From Platanthera guangdongensis (taxonomy: Eukaryota; Streptophyta; Magnoliopsida; Asparagales; Orchidaceae), in the NCBI GenBank assembly GCA_039583875.1, contig CM077157.1:77748346-77812345 (forward strand): a stretch of 64,000 bases of DNA, in the 5' to 3' direction. The first letter of the stretch is position 1. Each line of letters begins with the position of its first letter. Below are positions 55,913 through 64,000 of this stretch, in pieces. Position numbers and translations under genes: made by a program. The notes beneath the pieces were generated by a model. It ran no database searches. It was not told the DNA's origin and saw only the letters and a program-made list of their open reading frames with translations.

Positions 55913-56731
55913 CTAAAATCCATTTCCATGGCTCATGAGTCTATTGGGCTTGCTCTGATGATGTTGCTTGTCTTGTTTCTCTTGCTGTCTTCTCTGATAG
56001 TTATAGGGTTTAGTATAATATTTGGGTGGTCTGGGAGGAGCAGCTGGATTATTTCTTCCATACTCTCTGTCATAGATTCTCCTTTTGGTCATGGACTTCT
56101 CATACAACTCCCATTCATGGGAACTGTACTGAATGTTTCTGCTTTCATGGAAATCCAGAACTAACTTGAGAGTGTCCAGTATGAGAGACTTGGAAGTAGG
56201 AGACCAGACTTCAGCATGTTCAGGAGCTTTAGCAGGAACAGACTTGCTAGCAGAAGGACCTTCACCATATTTCCTTTTCTTCTTGTAAGTCAATATCTCA
56301 GGAGGGGCTTTGAGAAAGATATCAGCAGGATCATCTTCCCAATCCTGAGCATAAGAGTCTAGAGGAGCAACAGAATCACCAGGCTTTGGAGAGAATGTTG
56401 GTTGCAGAGGAGGAGCAGGAGCAGGAGCAGGAGCATCAACAGTAGCTAGTAGATTTAGGTGATGAGGAATAATGTTAGGATCAACAACAAATTCTGGCAG
56501 AATCTGGTTGTGCATCCAAACAACAGTATCATAAGTTTGGAATTTGACACTCTGTATCTGAGCTAGAACATCATCATGAATCTCTTTAACTTTAGCTTCC
56601 CATACTTTTTTCTGGATAGCATTAGATTGTTCTAAATGTTCTTTTACCAACTTCTCCCCCTTTCTGACTTCAACAGATAGCAGGGAGATGGCATCATCTT
56701 TGAAAATTCCAACTTCTTCATATATCTTCAT
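55913..56731 (-). pseudogene. Element H accessory (env-like?) ORF, C-terminal part
   Basis: 272 codons. An N-terminal coiled coil (AISLLSVEVRKGEKLVKEHL and onwards) is followed by a Pro/Ala stretch (DAPAPAPAPPLQPTF), basic KKKRKYG, and a very basic, Arg/Gln/Tyr-rich tail. It sits between the middle part and the 3' LTR, where Sireviruses carry a proline-rich, coiled-coil env-like gene. No signal peptide or membrane segment is seen, so the env label is positional only. A one-base shift near 56745 separates it from the middle part. Confidence 0.55.
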
Positions 56732-57675
56732 CTTGTCTGTTTCAGCCCTTTGTCCAGTTCCATTTGATTGTTGGCAAGAGTCAGGCCTTGCTTCATAACC
56801 TGTCCAATACTGGTGATGGTGTGGTCTAAAGCTTTGCCACTAATCTAGAAGAGATGTTTTAGCTGATCAATGTTGTGCTAAATCTCAGCAAATCCTCTGC
56901 TCATCTCAGTTTCTAGAGCAGTAACTTTGTCTGTGATAGTCTTGATACAAGTATCAAAGTATGTTTTCTGGTTTTGAAGAAGAAGTACAATCTGATTTAT
57001 CAAGTCTGTGGAGGCAGGAGCTGGATCAGCAAGAGGAGCAGAAGTTGATGGAGCAGAAGGAATGGGAGGAGCGACCCATGGAGAAATTTTAGAGAGAGTG
57101 ACTGAGCTCTGAGCTCTCGTAGTGGGTATCATGGCATCCTCTTCATTCATAATCTGAGGGATAGTAAAATCCAAATTTCTGGGAGGAGCTTCAGCTTGCT
57201 CGGGTGAGAGCTCATCAGAAATGAGAATTGTGTCTTGTTGATCTTTGGGGGCAGCAGGAGATTGTGCTGGTGTCCTTGCTGGAGAATTGTCTGGAGATTG
57301 TCTCGGAGTTGGGTCCTTGTGAATTTCAGTGGATGGAGCTGGAGGAGATAGAGGAGGAGGAGGAGGAGGTATATCTGCAGTTAACTCTTCTATCATTTCA
57401 TTTATAGCAGCATCAGTAGAAAGCAGTGCTTCTTGAACTTGTTGATCTGAGAGAAAATCTTCTAGAGTGACTGGAGGAGGAGTAGGTGGCCTGGCCTGAA
57501 CAGTAGGAGCAGGCTCCCCCTCAATAGGTGCACCAGAGGAGCTGGGGACCTGATATGGAGAAGGAGATGGGGTCTTGTCCTCTATGTCTGCAACTTCAGT
57601 AATTTTGGCAGCTTGAGAGGGATTTTGCAACTTCAACTCCCATCTTTGGATGGAGGATATGGAGACCTTCTTCAT
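56732..57675 (-). pseudogene. Element H accessory ORF, middle part (proline-rich)
   Basis: ATG at 57675 overlaps the TGA of the upstream part (ATGA). 265 open codons rich in Pro, Ser, Ala, Gln and Glu (TPSPSPYQVPSSSGAP, DIPPPPPPLSPPAPS, RQSPDNSPARTPAQ) then a C-terminal coiled coil (LINQIVLLLQNQKTYF...TALETEMSRGF). TAG at 56878-56880 and TAG at 56845-56847 interrupt a frame that stays protein-like to about 56745. Both fit CAG decay. Confidence 0.55.
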
Positions 57676-58009
57676 GTGGTGAATGATACTTCCTTTAAGA
57701 AACTAAAAACCTCTGGATTGGTCTCATGGAGAAGCAGAGAAATTATCCTTTCATAGTTTGCAGACTTTATACTCTCCTTAATCTTAGTCAGAATTAACAT
57801 GCCAAATTGAAATGCTTTTCTACAGACTATTGCTTGCATCAATTCAAAGAAATAAAGGGGTATGACCCTGATGGATTTGGTTTTTCATAGAAGAATCTTA
57901 CCAATAACATCAGCCAGAAATTTCCCTTCAGCATGCATATCAGACCTATTGATGTATCTAGCATCAGTAGAAAGTCCACAGAATGAACAGGTTCTGGAAT
58001 AGTCTTCAT
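57676..58009 (-). pseudogene. Element H accessory ORF, N-terminal part after the element I insertion
   Basis: Continues in frame from 63507 across the TTCAT target site: DYSRTCSFCGLSTDARYINR, then TGA at 57885-57887 (probably a Trp codon), then VIPLYFFELMQAIVCRKAFQ. It stops at TGA 57672-57674. No domain is recognised. Confidence 0.5.
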
Positions 58010-58392
58010 TGTTAGAAAGTAGAGAACAAGAAGCGAAAAGAAGAGAACAAGCGAACAAACTTTTGAATAATTGAAATTTTATTATCCAAAAAAGATATCA
58101 TTTACAAAGGTATGGCCTCCCTTATATAGAATGGAGGAGATAAGAAAGAGAGTATACAAACAATGTGGGACTAAACATTTACAGTACTGAGCGGCTAGAA
58201 TAATGGAGACCGCATAGGCCGCGCGGTTAGACAGATGGGCTAACCGCTCGGCAACTCCAGCAGGATAGAACAAACCGCAGAGGTAGACCGACAGACCGCC
58301 CGGTCTACAAACCGCTGGATCAGACCGCTAAGCCGCTCGGTCAACAAACCGCTGGATCAGACCACCAAGCCGCCCGGTCTAATACTTCAACA
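58010..58392 (-). repeat. 3' LTR of element I
   Basis: TGTTGAAGTATT to CTTTCTAACA on the minus strand. U3 holds GACCG..CGGTC and CCGCGCGG palindromes (58190-58385). TATA box TTATATA on the plus strand at 58122-58128. Confidence 0.95.
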
Positions 58393-58408
58393 CTCCCCCT
58401 CAAGCTGG
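58393..58408 (-). other. Polypurine tract of element I
   Basis: Minus strand CAGCTTGAGGGGGAG next to the LTR. Confidence 0.9.
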
Positions 58409-59737
58409 AGCATAGATATCAATCATGCCCAGCTTGTCACAAATGCGGAAGAAGGAAGTAGAAACCGGCTTGGTGAAGATATCTGCCAACTCCTTGTCAG
58501 AGGTGACAAAAGGAGTACAAATCTGATTCTTCAAAATCTCCTCCCGAATGAAGTGACAGTCAACCTCTATATGCTTCGTTCTCTCATGGAAGACCGGATT
58601 TCTGGATATGTGTATAGCGGCCTTGTTGTCACAGAACATAGGGAGAGGACAATCATATACCTCGCCCAGGTCAAGCATGAGAGCCCGCAACCACTTTAAC
58701 TCACACGTAGTTGACGCCATACTCCGGTATTCTGCTTCAGCACTGGATCTGGAAACAACAGACTGTTTCTTGCTCTTCCAACTCACGAGATTACCTCCAA
58801 CAAAGGTACAACAACCTGACGTGGATTTACGATCGCCTTTGTCATCCGCGTAACTTGAGTCTGAGTAGGCCTCAACCCTCAGATGGCCATTTTTCTGGAA
58901 GAGTAACCCTCTGCCCGGTGCTGCTTTGATATACTCTAAAATCTTCAGGGCGGACTGAAGATGACACTCCCTGGGAGCTTGCATAAACTGACTGACCTTT
59001 CCTACAGCGTAGGCGATGTCGGGTCTAGTCACCGTGAGATAGATGAGTTTCCCTACCAAACGTCTGTACCGTGTGACATCAGATAGAGGAGGCGATTCAT
59101 CCGTCCACGTTTTGTCTTCTCCAACAGCCATGGGAAGATGAGCTGGTTTGGCACCTGTCAAGCCTGCTTCTCGAAGAAGATCAAGGGCATACTTCCGTTG
59201 AGAGAGAACCAAGGAGTCAGGTTTCCGAGAGATTTCTATCCCCAAAAAGTATTTTGGGGAGCCCATATCCTTCGTGACCAAGTGCTGACGGAGGTGCTTC
59301 TTCGTCAAGTCCACCCCATCTCGGTCATCACCAGTAAGGAGAATATCATCCACATATACGGCCAAAACCACCAGTCCCGAGGCCGTTTTGCGAATGAATA
59401 AGGAGTGATCGGCCGAACTCCTTTGAAAGCCGATGGTTGCCACAATACCACTGAATTTTTCGAACCATGCCCGAGGGCTCTGCTTTAGGCCATAAATGGC
59501 CTTCTTCAAATGACAGACACGTGTCTCCCCCTGAGCAACATACCCAGGAGGTTGCTCTATATAGACGTCCTCCTGAAGATCGCCATAGAGAAAGGCATTC
59601 TTCACATCAAGCTGGGAAATATCCCAAGCCCGGTTAACAGCCACAGAAAAGAGAACCCGGATGGTGCTGAGGCGAGCAACCGGAGAGAAGGTATCAAAGT
59701 AATCAACGCCATAAGTCTGAGTAAAGCCCTTGGCCAC
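58400..59737 (-). pseudogene. pol: Element I reverse transcriptase and RNase H (copia)
   Basis: 445 open codons: KGFTQTYGVDYFDTFSPVA, LDVKNAFLYGDLQEDVYIEQ, catalytic YVDD (VLAVYVDDILLTGDD), KYFLGIEISR, and RNase H with YSDSSYADDKGDRKSTSGCC, SRSSAEAEYRS and NKAAIHISRNPVFHERTKHI. Same frame as the upstream part, separated by TAA at 59750-59752 and TAG at 59918-59920. It stops just before the polypurine tract. Confidence 0.92.
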
Positions 59738-62470
59738 CAGCCGGGCTTTTTAGCGATCCACAGTGCTGTCGGGGCGAAACTTCACAACAAAGACCCAGCG
59801 ACAGCCAACCACATCAGTGCCCACGGGAGGAGGAACCAGGGTCCAGGTACCCCGTTCAGTAAGAGTAGCCATCTCCTCATCCATGGCAGACTTCCAATGA
59901 GGGAGAGCGAGAGCCTCCTAGTAGGTACGAGGAGTAGAAGTAGCAGAGATAGCCAAGGCAAAACACCTGCGAGAAGGAGAAAGCTGATCATAAGAAACAA
60001 CAGCCGTGAGCGGGTGTTGAGTACACGCCCGCACCCCTTTGCGAAGGGCAATGGGAACATCCAGATCATCGGGAGCGTCGGCGACGGGAGCGTCAGCGAC
60101 CGGAGCGTCCGTGGCGGAGAAGGCTGGCCCGGGACTAGAGAGAGATGGCAGCGGAGAGGAGGGTGGAGGGGTGGGTGGGGAGACGGACTGAGAAGTAGTC
60201 GGTGGAGGAGGAGACGAAGGTAGGAAAACGTCGAGAGGTGTGGAAGGAACGGAGATATCAGAAGGAAGAGAAGGAAGAGAAGAGGAAGGAGAGAAATAGG
60301 AAGCATTTTCGAAAAAAGTCACATCTGCGGAGACAAACTGCTTGCGGAGAAGGGGGTCAAAGCAGCAATAGCCTTTTTGAGTGGTAGAGTACCCCAAAAA
60401 GACACATTTGGTGGAACGGGGGGAAAGCTTGTCGCGGGTAGCGGAGGGAGCGTGAACAAAGGCCGTACAGCCAAAGACACGGAGAGGAAGAGGAAAAGGT
60501 TCCTGGTGGGGGTAGAGAAGGGAGAAGGGAGTCCGACCGTGGAGGACCGTGGAGGGAATGCGATTGATAAGATAGCAAGCGAGGAGCACAGCGTAGCCCC
60601 AGTAGGAGCGAGGGACGTGCATCTGCGCCATGAGAGTACGCGCAACATCAAGCAGGTGACGGTTTTTACGCTCCGCCACCCCATTCTGTTGGGAGGTGTA
60701 AACACAAGTCGTTTGATGAATGAGGCCGTGTTGGTGAAAGAACGCGGAGAACTCATGAGACAGATATTCCTTGGCATTATCAGAACGTAAGACTTTAATA
60801 GAAATAGCAAATTGAGTCTTAATCATAAAGTAAAAAGATTGCCAAACAGAAAATAGTTCAGAGCGATCCTTTAAGAGATACACCCAGGTACATCGAGTAA
60901 AATCATCGATAAAAGTGACAAAATAGGAACTGCCCCGACCAACTGTGAGGGTAGGAGCAGGACCCCATACATCAGAATGAATAAGATCAAAAATGCGAGA
61001 GGAGCCACGGCCTTGCTTCGGCGGGAAGGAGGAGCGATGATGTTTGCCAAGCTGACACGCATCACAGTTGAGCGGAGAACTGGTGGGAGGTAAGTGGGGC
61101 AGAAGCTGACGAATAAGCCGAGGAGGAGGATGTCCAAGACGAAGATGCCACTGAAGGAGATCGGTGGAGGAGGAGTAGGCAGAAAGAGCGGAAACATCGT
61201 CGAGGAAGTAGAGGCCGCCGCTCTCAGTCCCAGTAGCAATCGTCCGCTGGGTCCTCGGGTCCTGAAAAGAACAAGTAGTGGGAGTGAATAAAACGGAGCA
61301 CTGAAGTTGTCGACATAAAGTAGTAACAGATAACAAATTGCACGGGAACTTCAGGACATAGAGGGTATCCTCCAAGCAAAGCGATGGAGTGAGTTGAACC
61401 ATGCCCGTCCCATGAACCGGAGACGGGGAACCATCCGCCACACGAACTGGGGGTAAGCGGTCATGGGTCTCAAGACGGGAGAAGCAATGAGGGTTGCCCG
61501 TCATATGATTGGTGGCACCGGAGTCAATCAGCCATTTAACTTGGGTAACGACGTTGGCACTACCTGACGTCGTGGCCACAGAGGCAGACGGCCTAGAAGA
61601 GGCGGAGGCCGAAGGATGAGGAGCATCACCGGAAGGGCGAAGATGAGGATGTTTCTGCCAGCAGCGGTCAACAGTATGACCAGTACGATTACAGTGAGAG
61701 CAGAAGAACCGGGAGGAACCCCATCCGCCAGAGGAGCTTCGGCCACTCGGGCCCCCCTGCTGAGCGTGGTGAGCAGAGGAGTCCTGGGAAGGGGGGGAGG
61801 CCAACAGAGGCCGCTGGAGGAGCGAAGTAACGGCGGCAATGCGAGCCGCAGTGGCATCCAAAGTAGGAGATTCCGCCTCACCCATGATCTGCTGGCGGAT
61901 CATATCATAAGAGTCGGGAAGACGAAGAAGATAACAAACAACCAGGAGTTCCTGGAAGTGTTTGTGTTGGTCGGCCAAGTCCGCGGAGAAGGGGCGATTC
62001 TGGAGGATTTCAGCCCCAAGGGCCTGAACCTGCTGATAAGCCGCAGCTGGGGACATGGAAGGGCGGGCGAAGAGGTCCGCATAGAGAGTATAAATGCGGG
62101 ACGTCTGTCCCCCCTTAGAATAGAGAGCAGCGAGGTGAAGCCATGCGGCCTTGACCGTCTCATCATGGCGAATGACGGGAAGGCACTCATCAGAAAGGCT
62201 GTTGGCCAGCCAGGTGCGAACAAGAGCATCACTCGCATCCCAGTCATCAAACTCAGGAGAGGTGCGAGGAGGAGGGTCATCAGTGAAGTGATGACGCTTG
62301 CGTTGAGAACGAAGGAGAAATGTGAAAGAGACCCTCCAATCGGGATAGTTGGAGCCCACAAGCTTGGAAAGGGTGCCAAGGTTGCCCGAAGGAGGAGGAG
62401 GAGAAGGAGCTGCAGGAGTAGTGGTGAGACCGGAGGTAGTCATAGAACCCGGAAGCAGAAGAAGCCGCAC
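59738..62470 (-). pseudogene. gag-pol: Element I gag, protease and integrase (copia), two stops at the 3' side
   Basis: Open from 62470 to TAG at 59918-59920; the likelier start is the Met at 62443 (MTTSG). Gag ends in a CCHC knuckle (CSHCNRTGHTVDRC) at about residue 260. Protease LIDSGATNHMTG at about residue 315. Integrase HHCC (HLRLGHPPPRLIRQLL, CDACQLGKHH) and D-D-E blocks (FVTFIDDFTRCTWVYLL, LRSDNAKEYLS, TSQQNGVAERKNRHLLDVA). After the TAG the frame is still typical (EALALPHWKSAMDEEM, WVFVVKFRPD) until TAA at 59750. The order protease-integrase-RT marks Ty1/copia. Confidence 0.92.
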
Positions 62471-63110
62471 GAACAGGAGCGGTTAGAAAACAGAGGAAGT
62501 CGTGCGAACAGTAGCGGCTAGAAAGAGGCACTGCGGGGAAGAGGTCGCGCGGACTGAAAAGGCCGAGCGAACAGAAGAGAGGAGAAGAGCAGGTGACTGC
62601 GACCAAGATGCGGGTAAGAAAGAGACAACCCGCACGGTCAGGCAGATCACTGCAGCGGCTAGAAGGCGGTCAAAGGCTCGGCGGGGAAGAAGTCGCACGA
62701 ACTGAGAAGCCCGAGCGAACAGAAAAGAGGAGAAGAGCTGGCGACCACGACCAAGATGCGGGTGAGAAAGGAACAACCCGCACGGTCAGGCAGATCACAG
62801 CAGCAAACCGCGAGTAGAGAGATAATACACACGCGGACAGGGACAGACCGCAACGACTAGGATGTCGGAGAGGCAAGAAAGAACAAGGAGCGCGGCGACA
62901 AAGAAACAGGTCGCTGCAACAACAAGGAGAAGGAGAAGAGAACCAAGAAGGAGCAAGCCGCGCGAACAGGTTGGCGGACAAAAACAAGCCGCGCGGATAG
63001 AAACAGGCCGCGCGGATAGAAGAGAGGGCAAGCCGCGAATCAAGTCGCAGAGCGCGGAAAAGAAGTCGCGAACAACAGAGGGCGCACAGAATCAAGAGGA
63101 ATTGACCGTG
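62471..63110 (-). other. Element I leader with a 148-bp direct duplication
   Basis: 62533-62663 and 62681-62812 are direct repeats at a 148-bp offset (GCGGGGAAGA, CCGAGCGAACAGAA, CAACCCGCACGGTCAGGCAG in both). The rest is rich in CGCGCGG and CCGCGCG words. No protein is supported. Confidence 0.75.
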
Positions 63111-63123
63111 TGCTCTGATACCA
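63111..63123 (-). other. Primer-binding site of element I (tRNA-iMet)
   Basis: Minus strand TGGTATCAGAGCA, directly at the LTR edge; a perfect initiator tRNA-Met complement. Confidence 0.92.
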
Positions 63124-63506
63124 TGTTAGAAAGTAGAGAACAAGAAGCGAAAAGAAGAGAACAAGCGAACAAACTTTTGAATAATTGAAATTTTATTATC
63201 CAAAAAAGATATCATTTACAAAGGTATGGCCTCCCTTATATAGAATGGAGGAGATAAGAAAGAGAGTATACAAACAATGTGGGACTAAACATTTACAGTA
63301 CTGAGCGGCTAGAATAATGGAGACCGCATAGGCCGCGCGGTTAGACAGATGGGCTAACCGCTCGGCAACTCCAGCAGGATAGAACAAACCGCAGAGGTAG
63401 ACCGACAGACCGCCCGGTCTACAAACCGCTGGATCAGACCGCTAAGCCGCTCGGTCAACAAACCGCTGGATCAGACCGCCAAGCCGCCCGGTCTAATACT
63501 TCAACA
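63124..63506 (-). repeat. 5' LTR of element I
   Basis: Identical to the 3' LTR except one G/A in the CCGCCAAGCC region. TATA box TTATATA on the plus strand at 63236-63242, downstream (LTR sense) of the palindrome block. Confidence 0.95.
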
Positions 63507-63680
63507 TTCATCACTCAGAAAATCGTCTGTATCTGGAGTTGGCAGTTGGAGATGTCGAGAGACAGAGGTTGTAGTGAGTTTAATGGTGATACCTTTGACT
63601 GAAGACTTCAAGACTGTTCCATGGTGCTTGACTTTGACATTCCTAAAAACTCTGCAACTTCGGGGAAGATGATACGACAT
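63507..63680 (-). pseudogene. Element H accessory ORF, start
   Basis: ATG 63678-63680 (MSYHLPRSCRVFRNVKVKHH) open for 58 codons to the target site of I; joins 58004 in frame. The start is chosen because it is the first long frame after a promoter-like leader, and upstream minus-strand sequence has stops in all frames. Confidence 0.5.
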
Positions 63681-64000
63681 GGTTCTTGGAGAACAAATGT
63701 TAAGCCGGTTGTGTCGAGCAAAATCAGAAGATTATGGAAATCGACGGATAGGTCTGCAATCCCTGCGGCGACTAATTACGAACCAACACTAATCTTAGAT
63801 GAGGCAGACATGATTCAGAAGTCTTGGGGATGGCGAAACCCTATAGAATGTCGACGGGGAGACGGGAAGAGGCGCGACTCTGCAATTGAAGGAGGAAGGC
63901 GAAGAGACAGTGGGGTACTCGAGAGACGAAAAAGATTTCGTGTAGATGAAATTTCTGGATTTTCTTATTTATATAACCCTAGGTTTAGGTCTAATTATTT
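63681..64000 (-). promoter_or_regulatory. Promoter-like leader before the element H ORF, with TATA box
   Basis: Minus strand GGGTTATATAAATAAG (TATA at 63966-63975), about 285 nt upstream of ATG 63680. The leader is C/T-rich like a plant 5' untranslated region and holds one short upstream ORF (63811-63776, 11 codons). It could be an internal promoter or part of a captured gene. The window ends before pol could be seen. Confidence 0.4.

Larger units (their letters stand above)
58010..63506 (-). mobile_element. Element I: young Ty1/copia retrotransposon
   Basis: 5497 bp with LTRs 58010-58392 and 63124-63506 (383 bp each, one visible difference), polypurine tract 58393-58408, primer site 63111-63123 and one gag-pol frame 62470-58400 with two stops. 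The target duplication TTCAT is at 58005-58009 and 63507-63511. It is inserted in the ORF of H. Confidence 0.96.

Overview
This window is a stretch of plant (angiosperm) nuclear heterochromatin made almost entirely of LTR retrotransposons nested in one another. The evidence is Ty3-type chromovirus gag-pol (F, E, C, G), a Ty1/copia element (I), Sirevirus-like LTRs (D', H, J), primer sites for plant initiator tRNA-Met and tRNA-Asp, and GT-AG introns of 74-92 nt. No intact host gene was found; the only non-LTR coding remnant is an unidentified coiled-coil protein gene that G cut in two. The species cannot be named from the sequence.

Layout. 1-8047: element A, a non-autonomous element with a tRNA-Asp primer site, present as truncated internal / LTR / internal / LTR in tandem. 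8048-11368: Ty3 element B (LTR, leader, broken gag). 11369-11658: fragment of a Sirevirus-like LTR (D''). 11659-15437: Ty3 element C (LTR, leader, gag, start of protease). 15438-17868: Sirevirus-like LTR D' on the minus strand with a stub of internal DNA. 17869-36316: Ty3 chromovirus E on the minus strand, interrupted at 24756-34221 by its close relative F on the plus strand (target duplication CGGTG). 36317-37836: unassigned DNA and the 3' end of the coiled-coil gene. 37837-52579: Ty3 chromovirus G with 4.9-kb LTRs, inserted in that gene (duplication CGAGC). 52585-52940: the upstream half of the gene with a 75-nt intron. 52941-53756: Sirevirus-like LTR fragment J. 53757-64000: Sirevirus-like element H on the minus strand (LTR plus a long proline-rich/coiled-coil ORF), cut at 58010-63506 by copia element I (duplication TTCAT).

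What stands out. (1) In C, E and F the gag frame has no ATG where it should start, and an in-frame TAG directly abuts it. A short in-frame exon (ATG plus seven codons ending AGG|GTAACG) inside the LTR and a TATAG| acceptor in the leader solve this, so gag appears to be spliced from an LTR exon. (2) C, E, F and G have a 74-92 nt intron-like gap at exactly the same codon between Gag and protease. (3) The LTRs carry arrays of short inverted repeats, generally upstream of the promoter, using a shared vocabulary of palindromes across Ty1 and Ty3 elements. In D'/H and in the E/F/G arrays the stems differ from unit to unit but stay complementary. (4) Most in-frame stops look like C-to-T decay of CAG, CAA or TGG codons. 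(5) F and E form an inverted repeat with arms of about 6.9 kb.
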